Assembly: GCA_963601575.1 (NCBI GenBank)
Contig: CAVCFO010000002.1
Span: 61,094-125,093 of the forward strand
Length of the DNA: 64,000 nt
Direction of reading: 5' to 3'
From: CAG-238 sp963601575
GTDB taxonomy: Bacteria; Bacillota; Clostridia; Peptostreptococcales; Anaerovoracaceae
The translations under genes were made by a program, and so were the position numbers. Positions 1 through 6,760 of the stretch are shown one piece after another; within the stretch, counting starts at the first letter, position 1; each line of letters starts with the position of its first letter. Under the pieces are notes generated by a model that was not told the DNA's origin, did no database searches, and worked only from the letters and a program-made list of their open reading frames with translations.

Positions 1-918
1 GCCATCGTAGATAGACTATATGATGAAAAGCTAAAAAGCAAGGCCCGCAGAGTCCTTGAACCATTGCAGGATGGGCAGGTGCGTAAATCGCCGATTTGCG
101 ATGCAGCTATGAAGGACGGCGGGCAAGCGGGGAACGGCTGGCGAGCGGAAACCCAAACGCAAATGCCGGCGCCTGCGCCTGCGTCTGCACCGATGTCTGC
201 TTCAACACCGGCGCCACACCTGACCGCATCGGTTATAAACAGGGAACAGTACGAAGCCTGCCGCGGGGCTGGACTTACCGAGATATATTTTGAGAACATA
301 GTCAGAAGAAATCAGATTGAATATACCAAGAGAGAGGGGAAGCTTCTGATAGGTGGCTACGGCGGGCTGCATTTTTATAGGGAAAGCAACCCACTTGTCG
401 CGGATTATTCTTTAAGCGCAGTGAACTCTGTGAGCTGCCGCATCCTGCACGAACTGGGAGCAAAGCGGGTCACGTTATCTTATGAACTCAACCGCAGGCA
501 GATTGCTGATTTGATATCAGAATATCGAAAGAACTACGGCGAAGATCCGTCTCTTGAGATGATTGTCTACGGCAGAGCGCCTCTGATTTTTACGAAGTAC
601 TGCCCGCTAAAAAAAATGGGACAGTGCGGATTTTGTAAGAAAAATCAATATGAACTCAGGGACGAATATGGCAATTTCCCGATTCTTTCTCATGAGGATT
701 GCACCACGACGATTCTGAACGGCAAGCTGCTGAACCTGCTAGACGAAATGCCGTCAATCAGCGGAATAGAGGCCTTTCGCCTGAATTTTACCACAGAAAC
801 GCCGGAGGAGGTTGCGCAGATTGTAAAGGCGGCGCAGAAGAAGCTGGCAGGCGATGAGAAATCGCTCTTTCGCAGAGAAACCGACACCCGCGGCCATTTT
901 AACAGAGAGATTATATAA
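1..918 (+). CDS. U32 family peptidase, C-terminal part (5' end outside window)
   Basis: The frame is open from base 1 to the TAA at 916-918, so this is the 3' part of a larger gene; the TTG at 64 is an internal codon. The second half carries U32 (collagenase-like) peptidase features: the segment YGRAPLIFTKYCPL followed by a Cys-rich stretch (GQCGFCKK), and a terminal part with an E-A-F-R-L-N-F strand followed by an EEVAQIV helix. U32 proteins are linked to peptide degradation or RNA/tRNA hydroxylation, and the cysteines are typical of an iron-sulfur site. Between about residues 45 and 75 of the visible part lies an Ala/Pro/Ser-rich linker (PAPAPASAPMSASTPAP) that is not typical of the family core and may join two domains. 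The family assignment is firm; the cellular role is not known. Confidence 0.8.
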   Translation, partial: AIVDRLYDEKLKSKARRVLEPLQDGQVRKSPICDAAMKDGGQAGNGWRAETQTQMPAPAPASAPMSASTPAPHLTASVINREQYEACRGAGLTEIYFENIVRRNQIEYTKREGKLLIGGYGGLHFYRESNPLVADYSLSAVNSVSCRILHELGAKRVTLSYELNRRQIADLISEYRKNYGEDPSLEMIVYGRAPLIFTKYCPLKKMGQCGFCKKNQYELRDEYGNFPILSHEDCTTTILNGKLLNLLDEMPSISGIEAFRLNFTTETPEEVAQIVKAAQKKLAGDEKSLFRRETDTRGHFNREII

Positions 919-966
919 AAATAGAAGCTGCTGAGAGTGTCGCGAAATTTCAGGATTCCCCAACCT

Positions 967-1152
967 TCAGTCCTTTAAGAAATTTTCTACTGCCTCCCTG
1001 ACAATTTGGGTTTGCGGAATGTCTTCTGCTTTACATTTTGCCTTAAATGCGGCTACCGTTTCCTTTGGCAGCATTACACTTATCCGCCCATAAACCTTGT
1101 TGTTGTAACGGTTTTTTACCGCTGAGCTCGTTGTTGTTTTTCGCTTTGCTAT
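967..1152 (-). CDS. Small ribbon-helix-helix DNA-binding protein, apparent ATA start
   Basis: A 61-residue frame reads on the minus strand from 1152 to the TGA at 967-969. A perfect AGGAGG lies 8 bases upstream of an ATA codon where ATG is expected (ATA GCA AAG CGA AAA). No ATG, GTG or TTG occurs in frame before codon 27. The protein has a basic N-terminus (AKRKTTTSS), a beta-strand (YGRISVMLP) and two helices (KETVAAFKAKCKAE and QTQIVREAVENFLKD), the shape of a CopG/Arc/MetJ-type repressor or antitoxin. It sits among remnants of mobile DNA. Either ATA is used as a rare start or a point mutation has silenced the gene. The coding pattern is clear; activity is uncertain. Confidence 0.6.
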   Translation of the reverse strand: MAKRKTTTSSAVKNRYNNKVYGRISVMLPKETVAAFKAKCKAEDIPQTQIVREAVENFLKD

Positions 1153-1180
1153 TGACTCCGCCTCCTTTCTGTGTTATTAT
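1152..1180 (+). promoter_or_regulatory. Promoter for the antisense RNA of the type I module
   Basis: TTGACT (1152-1157), a 17-base spacer and TATTAT (1175-1180) give a near-consensus sigma-A promoter reading to the right, with a start expected near 1187. No protein gene follows before the hairpin at 1227-1270, which fits a short untranslated RNA. It overlaps the 5' end of the divergent ribbon-helix-helix gene. Confidence 0.65.
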
Positions 1181-1186
1181 AGTGCC

Positions 1187-1271
1187 AAGAGGAAACCGGA
1201 AAAATCGGTTACCGATGAGATTATTGAAAAAATAACCGTTATCTTGTCAGGGATTGGGCGGTTATTTTTTT
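1187..1271 (+). ncRNA. Candidate antitoxin RNA (RatA-like), about 85 nt
   Basis: The RNA would run from the promoter at 1152-1180 to the hairpin with T-run ending near 1271. Its 3' half is complementary to the 3' end of the small hydrophobic toxin mRNA (1262-1345, minus), which shares the same bidirectional hairpin. This tail-to-tail overlap is the known arrangement of TxpA/RatA and BsrG/SR4 type I pairs. It also carries the self-complementary heptamer GGTTACC (1207-1213), present again in the toxin mRNA leader just upstream of its ribosome site (1365-1371), a possible second contact. Confidence 0.5.
1227..1270. terminator. Bidirectional hairpin ending toxin mRNA and antisense RNA
   Basis: The arms AAAAAATAACCG (1227-1238) and CGGTTATTTTTT (1259-1270) pair with a loop of about 20 bases. 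There are A/T tracts on both flanks, so it can end transcripts from either side. Confidence 0.7.
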
Positions 1272-1345
1272 ATGTATGCAATAACGAGTGTTACGATTAT
1301 ACTGATAAAGGTTAAAGTAACCATTAGCATTTCATAATCTGTCAT
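1262..1345 (-). CDS. Putative holin-like type I toxin, 27 residues
   Basis: The frame encodes MTDYEMLMVTLTFISIIVTL followed by VIAYIKK. This is the pattern of the Hol_Tox/TxpA-like family of very small membrane toxins: a short polar N-terminus with YE-LM, one hydrophobic helix and a Lys-rich end. The GGGGGTG ribosome site lies 7 bases before the ATG at 1345. The stop falls inside the terminator hairpin shared with an antisense RNA, as in known type I modules, where the RNA blocks translation or marks the mRNA for RNase III. The gene begins inside the remains of a RelE-type toxin gene. The family call rests on pattern recognition of a short peptide. Confidence 0.65.
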   Translation of the reverse strand: MTDYEMLMVTLTFISIIVTLVIAYIKK

Positions 1346-1472
1346 TTGCAACACCCCCATTCGGGGTAACCGCTACTAAAATTTTAAGCTTTTGTGCTGT
1401 CGCCTTTTGCTCTGCCTTAGAAAGCCTTTTTAATCCCTTTTCAAAATCCTTTGTATATTTGAGATTATACAT
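1332..1472 (-). pseudogene. Truncated RelE/YafQ-type toxin downstream of AbrB antitoxin
   Basis: An ATG at 1472 overlaps the stop region of the AbrB-type antitoxin by 8 bases, as in intact toxin-antitoxin operons. It starts a frame reading MYNLKYTKDFEKGLKRL, which resembles the first strand and helix of RelE/YafQ/ParE mRNA interferases. After about 34 residues the similarity stops and the frame runs into the leader of the type I toxin, ending at 1332. The usual length is 85-100 residues, so the catalytic C-terminal half is missing. A deletion that joined this gene to the type I module is the simplest explanation. Confidence 0.6.
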
Positions 1473-1728
1473 TGATATCAAGCCCCATATCCGCAAACAT
1501 ATCATCTACGCTTGCAAATTCTTTCTGATTTGCAGTATCTTGTTCGACTTCTTTCAGCAGTTTCGCCAAAGCAAGCATTTTTTCTTTTGGATAGACAACA
1601 ACCGGGCAGAGGAAAATGCCTCCATCCTTTTGCACAATTTCAAATTTATCGCCCTCTGAAATGCCAAGATTTTTTATGATTTCTGCCGGAATAGTGATTT
1701 GCGACCTGCTTCTCAATTCTGCCAACAT
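1465..1728 (-). CDS. AbrB/MazE-type antitoxin
   Basis: This is an 87-residue protein. I chose the ATG at 1728 because GAGGTG lies 6 bases upstream; an in-frame upstream start adds 12 unlikely residues. The N-terminal 45 residues form a SpoVT/AbrB swapped-hairpin domain (LRSRSQITIPAEIIKNLGIS and a GDKFEIV strand), which binds DNA as a dimer and represses its own operon. The C-terminal tail (EKMLALAKLLKE to the end) is the part that would bind the toxin. The next gene on the same strand overlaps it by 8 bases and is a truncated RelE-like toxin, so this antitoxin is probably an orphan. Confidence 0.75.
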   Translation of the reverse strand: MLAELRSRSQITIPAEIIKNLGISEGDKFEIVQKDGGIFLCPVVVYPKEKMLALAKLLKEVEQDTANQKEFASVDDMFADMGLDINV

Positions 1729-1788
1729 ATTATCACCTCGTTTCTGATTTTCGGAAATTCCCATATTCGTATTACACCCTTTTTCTTC

Positions 1789-1914
1789 GATTTATGCAAT
1801 ACTTTAAAAAACGGCGAGAAAATGACCGAGTATGAAGCGACACAAAGGCAACGGTATATCGAGCGGCAAATCAGGAGATACAAGCGCGAAAAGGCAGGTC
1901 TGAAAGCAGAATGA
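1789..1914 (+). pseudogene. Fragment of phage minor capsid protein (C-terminus)
   Basis: The last 30-40 codons before the TGA at 1912-1914 encode YEATQRQRYIERQIRRYKRE. This matches the Q-R-x-x-E-R-x-I-R-x-x-K-R helix at the end of phage minor capsid protein 2 (SPP1 gp7/Mu F neighbours). No start or upstream domain is present; upstream sequence belongs to other remnants. It is the first of several phage pieces, all in the order of a structural module. Confidence 0.5.
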
Positions 1915-2077
1915 AAGCACTTTAAAGAAGTGCTTTTTATACCTAAAATTCAATAAAAATGAGGACGACTGACGAGCCGTTCTTTTTTTATATTCAAAAT
2001 TCGGTGGCGGCCGAAAAAACGCATGGCACATCGCGGCGTTGCGCGTAAAAAACGAAGTGCAGAAAAGGAGTAGACAA

Positions 2078-2464
2078 ATGAAAAGAGAGCAAATCAAAGA
2101 GATTCTGACGAAGGCAGGACTTGCCGAGGATAAGGCAAAAGAGGCAGTCGAATCCATATTTGCAGAGCATGGGAAAGACATTGACGCAGAAAAAGCAAAG
2201 ACGACGGCAAAAGAAAACGAGCTGAGCGCGGCAAAGGCAGCAGATAGTGCTACGCGCAGTGCCCTGAGCAAATTTGAAGGAAGGGAAGGCAAAGTCGGCG
2301 GAATAATTTACGACATTACGAGTAATGAAGCGAGCATAGAAGAAATTTGCCAAGTAATTCAATCCAGAATGGATAGGGCAAAAGAGCCATTGCCGGTAGA
2401 CTTGATTTTCATAAAAGACAAAAAAATAGCTCACATATTCCGATATAAAAAGGCGAATCCATAG
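2078..2464 (+). CDS. Phage scaffolding-like protein, probably a chimera
   Basis: The ATG at 2078 has AAAAGGAG upstream, so I prefer it over the longer frame from 2039. Residues 1-60 (MKREQIKEILTKAG, then a GKDIDAEKAK segment and an Ala/Lys-rich coiled coil) look like the N-terminus of phage minor structural GP20/scaffold proteins, which guide procapsid assembly. From about residue 70 the coiled coil stops and an unrelated globular segment (GIIYDITSN, PVDLIFIKDKKIAHIF) follows. A scaffold is normally 150-200 residues of coiled coil, so an internal deletion fusing two phage genes is likely. The origin of the C-terminal part is not recognised. Confidence 0.5.
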   Translation: MKREQIKEILTKAGLAEDKAKEAVESIFAEHGKDIDAEKAKTTAKENELSAAKAADSATRSALSKFEGREGKVGGIIYDITSNEASIEEICQVIQSRMDRAKEPLPVDLIFIKDKKIAHIFRYKKANP

Positions 2465-2564
2465 CCCCTCCGCCAAACAGGGCAGAGGTTCCACAGAATC
2501 ACCTTCTTAAAATCAATATAACACATTCGGCAAAACAAATCAATAAAAAAAATAGGAGATGGCA

Positions 2565-3212
2565 ATGCCAGAGAAAAAAACGGAAATTAAACGTCCACGC
2601 AATCCCTTGTGCTGCCATATGAAAAAAAATCGGAGCCGAAGCGATAAAGGCATACGAGAAGACCGGCAGCAGGACGGCACAAATGTGGCACTGTCCGTAG
2701 CCGTGAAGACGCAAGACGGCAAAATATTCATTGAGGGTATTGACTGCCAGCCGGTCAGAAACGGAACAGTGTGGCTCATAGATTACTTGAAAAGAATGCA
2801 GCCAAAGGTTATAGTAATCGACGGTGCAAACGGCCAGCATATACTTGCAGAGGAATTGAAGGATTGCAAAATAAAAGGAGCCGTCCTGCCAACAGTAAAG
2901 GAGATAATAGCAGCAAATGCACTATTTGAACAAGGTATATTTTCTGAAAGCGTGTGCCACGCAGGGCAGGCATCAATGACACAAGCCGCCTCAAACTGCG
3001 AAAAAAGACCCCGTGACAGAATGATACTGGCTATGGGGCGCAGGCAGCTTCTCGAAGATGCAAAAGGGTACATTGACGCCGGAGGGATTCCAGAGGATGA
3101 GTTTGATGTATTCGATGCCGAATACAAAGCGTACATAGCAATGGGCGGAAACTCCAAGGTCAAGAAACTTTGCGAAGAGGCTCTAAAACTTCCACTCATC
3201 AGTGAGGACTAA
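2565..3212 (+). pseudogene. Terminase large-subunit nuclease remnant fused to a small phage protein
   Basis: The ATG at 2565 lies 6 bases after AGGAG. After an unrecognised 40-residue start, residues 45-150 resemble the C-terminal nuclease domain of a terminase large subunit (VALSVAVKTQDGKIFIEGID and KVIVIDGANGQ, with acidic residues expected to bind metal). The ATPase domain is absent. From about residue 155 (AMGRRQLLEDAKGYIDAG to AMGGNSKVKKL) the sequence changes to a small protein usually found just upstream of phage holins. Three phage genes thus appear joined in one open frame by deletions. DNA packaging cannot be expected from it. Confidence 0.5.
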
Positions 3213-3215
3213 GCT

Positions 3216-3416
3216 ATGAAGAAACGGACAAAATTCGTAATTGCGGCAATGGTGAATATCACTTGGTACACCATTGCCGTGCTACTTATCAACTATCAAG
3301 GAAAAGAAGTGCAGCCCGAACTGACAGTAGCTTTTTTTGCGGCGTGGACGGCAGAATTAGCAATTCTGGCGGGGCTGAAAGTAAAAGGAAAGGACAAGAA
3401 CAATGAAGACAATTAA
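3216..3416 (+). CDS. Small phage membrane protein upstream of holin
   Basis: The product has 66 residues with two hydrophobic segments (about 8-27 and 38-54) and a charged tail. It begins 3 bases after the preceding frame and overlaps the holin gene by 14 bases. This position and shape are common in lysis cassettes of Clostridia siphophages, where such proteins may modulate the holin. There is no specific family recognition. Confidence 0.5.
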   Translation: MKKRTKFVIAAMVNITWYTIAVLLINYQGKEVQPELTVAFFAAWTAELAILAGLKVKGKDKNNEDN

Positions 3417-3609
3417 AGAGGCTTTGGTTAACCTGTTAAAGGTCAAATCAATCGTAACCGTGCTAACTACCCTGACATTCGTATATCTTGCAATCACGCA
3501 TCAGATAGCACAGGATTTCATGGTAGTGTATTCCGTAATCATCGCTTTCTATTTTGGCACGCAAACGCAAAAGGCGGATGAGACGAAAGAAGAAGAAACG
3601 AGAGAATAA
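3403..3609 (+). CDS. Phage holin
   Basis: This 68-residue protein has the layout seen in many Firmicutes prophage holins: a short amphipathic start (MKTIKEALVNLL), KSIVT, a first membrane helix, TGK-like ITHQIAQDFM, a second helix (VVYSVIIAFYFGTQ) and a charged tail. Holins form membrane lesions that release the endolysin. No endolysin gene follows; the sequence runs into terminators and the tRNA-Arg gene. It is therefore the last survivor of a lysis cassette. Confidence 0.7.
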   Translation: MKTIKEALVNLLKVKSIVTVLTTLTFVYLAITHQIAQDFMVVYSVIIAFYFGTQTQKADETKEEETRE

Positions 3610-3717
3610 CGCTTGACAGGCGAATCACTTTTGGGTAGCCTATAAGTGTAGGGAATAAGTTTTATTATTTTTCTTTTCGTGTTTTTGACTCATAATCGCA
3701 TGACACCTTTCCGGAAG

Positions 3718-3743
3718 AAGCCACTCGCAAGGGTGGCTTTTTT
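3718..3743 (+). terminator. Rho-independent terminator after holin
   Basis: AAGCCAC (3718-3724) pairs with GTGGCTT (3733-3739) and runs into six T (3738-3743). It probably ended the phage late transcript. Confidence 0.6.
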
Positions 3744-3847
3744 CGTGTCTTTAATCAAAAAGTGTCACACTGAGTGTCACACCTAGTATCACCAAATGAC
3801 ACCATTTTTACTGTTTTTTTGACACAAAATGGAAAATATGAGGGCAA

Positions 3848-3884
3848 TAAAAAACCCCGAAACCTTTGAAATTTCAGGGTTTTC
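3848..3884 (-). terminator. Terminator of tRNA-Arg
   Basis: Read on the minus strand, AAAACCC and GAAA pair with TTTC and GGGGTTTT, and a T-run follows just beyond the CCA end of the tRNA. Confidence 0.65.
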
Positions 3885-3888
3885 AATG

Positions 3889-3965
3889 TGGTGCGCCATA
3901 AGGGACTCGAACCCCTAACCTTCGCATTCGTAGTGCGCGACTCTATCCAATTGAGCTAATGGCGC
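3889..3965 (-). tRNA. tRNA-Arg (anticodon ACG)
   Basis: All four arms fold: acceptor GCGCCAT/ATGGCGC, D-arm GCTC/GAGT, anticodon stem with loop CTACGAA giving ACG, and T-loop GGTTCGAGTCC. CCA is encoded (3889-3891). A34 would be modified to inosine and read CGU/CGC/CGA. Phage remnants abut the 3' end, fitting use of this tRNA as an integration site. Confidence 0.95.
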
Positions 3966-4027
3966 ATATCGAAACGCAGGCGAGCTTTTATTCATTTCGC
4001 TTGCTCTCTTGCGCTCCGTACCTATCC

Positions 4028-4056
4028 ATTATACAAAATGTTTTTGCATTTGTAAA
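4028..4056 (-). promoter_or_regulatory. Promoter of tRNA-Arg
   Basis: On the minus strand TTTACA (4056-4051), a 17-base spacer and TATAAT (4033-4028) lie about 60 bases before the tRNA. Confidence 0.75.
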
Positions 4057-4092
4057 GGACTTTTTTGAAGTTGCCAATTTGCCCGGTCAAGA

Positions 4093-4155
4093 TTGGTTGC
4101 ACAAACTGCCCGGGCAAAGCCGGTCAAACTTGGTTGCACAAACTGCCCGGGCAAA
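4093..4155. repeat. Two 26-bp direct repeats, period 37
   Basis: Positions 4093-4118 and 4130-4155 are identical over 26 bases, containing TTGCACAAACTGCCCGGGCA. Shorter related pieces (GCCCGGTCAA, GCCGGTCAAAC) occur at 4081, 4119 and near 4197. The array lies between tRNA-Arg and the end of the convergent membrane-protein gene; no coding function is seen. Confidence 0.8.
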
Positions 4156-4242
4156 TTTGCTTTCTCAAAATACCTTTCTCAAGAACGCTTGGCAAAGCCG
4201 GTCAAACTTGCTTGCCCAAAATCCTAGGGCCAAAGCCACGCG

Positions 4243-4770
4243 TCAAGCCGTTTCAGCCGTTTCGTTCGTTTCGGATGTTCCAGTTGTTTCGTTCGCTTCG
4301 GCTGTTCCAGCCGTTCCGACTGTTTCGGGAACCTGCACCTTGTCCGTTCCGCTCTTGAGCCAAACCTCCTTGACCTCTGCGCCTGCGGTATCGACCATTG
4401 CAACGAAGTCGCGCGTCCCGATGAATGACGGGGTCGCATATTGATAGAGAGTGACCTCCACAATTCCGGTGCTTTCGTCGAATTCCACCTGAGAATCGGC
4501 GAATTTGTTGCCCTCCGCAAGCTCGCCGGCAACAAAGAATGTAGTCTTCGAGTCGTTAAAGCTGCAATCTGTTACGGTAATGTCATCAAGCGGCACCTCA
4601 GCCTTTTGCGTTATCATAAATAGCATGACAAGGACGATAAACAAAAGCCCGTAGGTTCCCAGCTTGTCCTTGCCGGACTGTTTCTTGCCGGATCCGTCCG
4701 TGCGGGTCAGCTTGTTCTTCTCATATTCGCTTCTTCTCACGGCGTCAGGTGTGTCAGGCAATCTTTCCAT
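4243..4770 (-). CDS. Single-pass membrane protein with Thr/Glu-rich tail
   Basis: This 175-residue product is not recognised. It has a charged N-terminus (residues 1-38), one membrane helix (YGLLFIVLVMLFMI, about 40-54) and an outside beta-rich domain (about 60-145, with FVAGELAEGNKFADSQVEF). The tail is a simple repeat of E, T, G and A (TVGTAGTAEANETTGTSETN). It follows the sigma-54 regulator gene on the same strand with an 88-base gap and may be co-transcribed. The tail is coded by GTTTCG/GGCTTCG-like repeats whose DNA repetition continues beyond the gene, so tail length may vary. Confidence 0.6.
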   Translation of the reverse strand: MERLPDTPDAVRRSEYEKNKLTRTDGSGKKQSGKDKLGTYGLLFIVLVMLFMITQKAEVPLDDITVTDCSFNDSKTTFFVAGELAEGNKFADSQVEFDESTGIVEVTLYQYATPSFIGTRDFVAMVDTAGAEVKEVWLKSGTDKVQVPETVGTAGTAEANETTGTSETNETAETA

Positions 4771-4858
4771 CTAAATCTCTCCTTTGCAATATATTTATAA
4801 TTCCGATTGGCGTTTTGATGCGCTTGCACGTTGTAGCGGCACTCAGCGACTGTCGCCG

Positions 4859-6367
4859 TCAATCCTGATCTGCGTTTTCTGTTTGAACTGTGCTTTGGGC
4901 GCGATTTAGTATGTTATACAGACTGGAACGCTGCATTTGCAGCGCCTTTGCTGCCTTTGAGATGTTGCCGCCGCATTCCTTCAGCACATGCCCGGTATAT
5001 TCCTGCTCGAAATGGCGCAGGGCTTCCTTATATGGCAGGGAAAAGTCGACTAGCATCGTCATCATGGAACCGTCCTTGGATGTGACAGAGCCACCCTGCG
5101 ATGATGTCCCCGCATTCTCAAGAGAATCCACATCGAAGCTATCGCCTAGGGTTTCGGTATCGAAGATGGACATATATTCCTTTGTAAGATTAAGAATCGA
5201 ACCGGTGGAGATAACCATAAGCCTCTCGACAAAGTTCTTCAGCTCTCTGATATTTCCGGGCCAGGAATAGGACAACATAAAGTTACATACATCTTCGGAA
5301 AAAACCTTCTTCGTACCCATCTTGCTGTTAAATTTGTTAAGAAATGCATATGCAAGTGGCAAAATATCCTCGCGACGCTCGCACAGAGGCGGAAGGTGCA
5401 GAGGAATTACATTGAGTCTGTAATACAAGTCCTTGCGAAAGCCCCCGTCCTGCACCAGCTGCCACAGATCCTTGTTGGTGGCGCCGACGATTCTGGCGGA
5501 AGTTTTCGAGATATTATTGGAGCCGATACGCTTGTATTCGCCTGATTCCAGCACGCGCAATAGCTTTGACTGCATAGGCAGGGTCAGCTCACCGATTTCG
5601 TCGAGGAAAAGCGTACCGTCTGAAGCCGCCTCGAAGAGCCCTATTCGGCCGCCCTCGCTTGCGCCTGTGAAGGAGCCTTTCTCATAGCCGAAAAACTCCG
5701 ACTCCATGAGCTCCGTCGGAATGGCGGCGCAGTTGACCGGGATGAATGGCTGGTCCTTGCGATCCGAGATGGAATGTATGTAATTTGCGAGGACCTCCTT
5801 GCCCGTGCCCGAGGCACCATATATCATAATGGCGCTGTCCATGGATGCGGATTTTTGCGCCAGATCGTACATCTTCTTCATCTTTTCGTTCACGGAAGCG
5901 ATAAAGAAAGAATCTTGTCCGAGCTTATTAAGATATGAAACCGTCTCCTGAAGCTTTCGCTTTTGGCGGTCCACAGAATCCAGCATAGAAAGGAAGTCTT
6001 CTTCTCGATAGCTGGTGGCGACCGCATATTCCACATCGCCATTTTCGTCAAATATAGGCGTGCAGCTGATGATCATGCCGACATCTCTGCCGGTCTTGAT
6101 GTAACGCTTGACCTCCTGCTTGGTCTCCAAAACCTCTCTGACGGCAGGAGTGCGATCTGTATATCCCTTCTCCTGCATGGTAAAGGCGTTGAAGTCGAAC
6201 AGCTCATCCATGCTGCATTGATATGTATCCGCGCTTTTCTGATTGGCAAATATGATATCGCCGTCCTTGTTGGCGACAAACACGTTCGCGCCCAGGTGCT
6301 CGGCAAACTTGTCCGCAAGCGCAGCCTTATCCTTTATATGAAAGTCTTTTTTGTAGTTAAAACCCAT
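4859..6367 (-). CDS. Sigma-54-dependent transcriptional activator (PAS, AAA+, Fis HTH)
   Basis: This 502-residue enhancer-binding protein has an N-terminal PAS sensor (about 20-125, ANVFVANKDGDIIFANQKSA). The AAA+ domain has Walker A GASGTGKE at 184-191, the sigma-54 contact loop as GSFTGA at 231-236 and Walker B TLFLDEIGE at 252-260. A Fis-type helix-turn-helix closes the protein (GGNISKAAKALQMQRSSLYN). Such proteins bind upstream sites and use ATP to open promoters held by sigma-54 RNA polymerase. The gene diverges from the CoA operon, whose promoter has a perfect -24/-12 element, so that operon is the likely target. The PAS domain suggests a small-molecule signal, perhaps the operon's substrate or its CoA ester. 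Confidence 0.93.
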   Translation of the reverse strand: MGFNYKKDFHIKDKAALADKFAEHLGANVFVANKDGDIIFANQKSADTYQCSMDELFDFNAFTMQEKGYTDRTPAVREVLETKQEVKRYIKTGRDVGMIISCTPIFDENGDVEYAVATSYREEDFLSMLDSVDRQKRKLQETVSYLNKLGQDSFFIASVNEKMKKMYDLAQKSASMDSAIMIYGASGTGKEVLANYIHSISDRKDQPFIPVNCAAIPTELMESEFFGYEKGSFTGASEGGRIGLFEAASDGTLFLDEIGELTLPMQSKLLRVLESGEYKRIGSNNISKTSARIVGATNKDLWQLVQDGGFRKDLYYRLNVIPLHLPPLCERREDILPLAYAFLNKFNSKMGTKKVFSEDVCNFMLSYSWPGNIRELKNFVERLMVISTGSILNLTKEYMSIFDTETLGDSFDVDSLENAGTSSQGGSVTSKDGSMMTMLVDFSLPYKEALRHFEQEYTGHVLKECGGNISKAAKALQMQRSSLYNILNRAQSTVQTENADQD

Positions 6368-6441
6368 AAATCTTGCTCTTTCCTTGTACCGAAGTGTTTT
6401 TTCCTGCTCGGGAGAGAGAAAACCGGTACGATGTATATGAA

Positions 6442-6470
6442 ATTATACATGTAAATGTACAAAATGTCAA
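6442..6470 (-). promoter_or_regulatory. Sigma-A promoter of the activator gene
   Basis: On the minus strand TTGACA (6470-6465), a 17-base spacer and TATAAT (6447-6442) form a consensus promoter about 75 bases before the start codon. Confidence 0.8.
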
Positions 6471-6527
6471 CACTCAATTGCTAAAAGTGTGTTAATTTTA
6501 ATCAAAAACCGAAAAAATGAACAAAAA

Positions 6528-6542
6528 GTCTATAATTTAGAC
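6528..6542. promoter_or_regulatory. Candidate enhancer site for the sigma-54 activator
   Basis: GTCTATAATTTAGAC is a 5-5-5 inverted repeat, followed by another half-site TAGAC near 6560. It lies about 205 bases upstream of the -24 element, the usual distance for binding sites of sigma-54 activators, and within the otherwise gene-free 465-base divergent region. Binding is inferred. Confidence 0.5.
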
Positions 6543-6744
6543 AGCGTGAACAAAAATAGACGCCAAAATTGCAAAAAAATTGGACAAAAGACGAAAATCC
6601 TCTCAAAAAAATATTTTATGAACACAATCTAAACATGTGTAGCAAAACAACTACAAAAAAATTCACGAAAAAATCATTGAAATTTGAACGAGTTTGACAA
6701 ATAAAAAACGAAAATGTCGAAAAAATGGGCAAAAGAGCACAAAC

Positions 6745-6760
6745 TTGGCACGCCTTTTGC
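6745..6760 (+). promoter_or_regulatory. Sigma-54 (-24/-12) promoter of the CoA operon
   Basis: TTGGCACGCCTTTTGC matches the sigma-54 consensus (TGGCACG, four bases, TTGC) with GG at 6747-6748 and GC at 6759-6760. Transcription should start near 6772, about 60 bases before the thiolase ATG at 6833, which has the ribosome site AGAAAGGA. Confidence 0.92.

Larger units (their letters stand above)
3610..3888 (+). other. Gene-free prophage edge with GTGTCAC repeats
   Basis: No gene is seen here. The stretch holds one terminator (3718-3743), several spaced copies of GTGTCA/TGACAC between 3702 and 3823, and the terminator of the tRNA-Arg gene. It is the border between phage remnants and the 3' end of tRNA-Arg, where an attachment site would be expected; no second copy of the tRNA end was found in the window. 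Confidence 0.5.

Noticed and set aside
2039..2464. Longer start for the scaffold-like protein
   Set aside because: The upstream start has no ribosome site; ATG 2078 has AAAAGGAG and matches the family start.
3959..4444. Plus-strand frames through the repeat region after tRNA-Arg
   Set aside because: They start in the tRNA and encode repeat-derived, Phe/Ser-rich sequence antisense to the membrane-protein tail.
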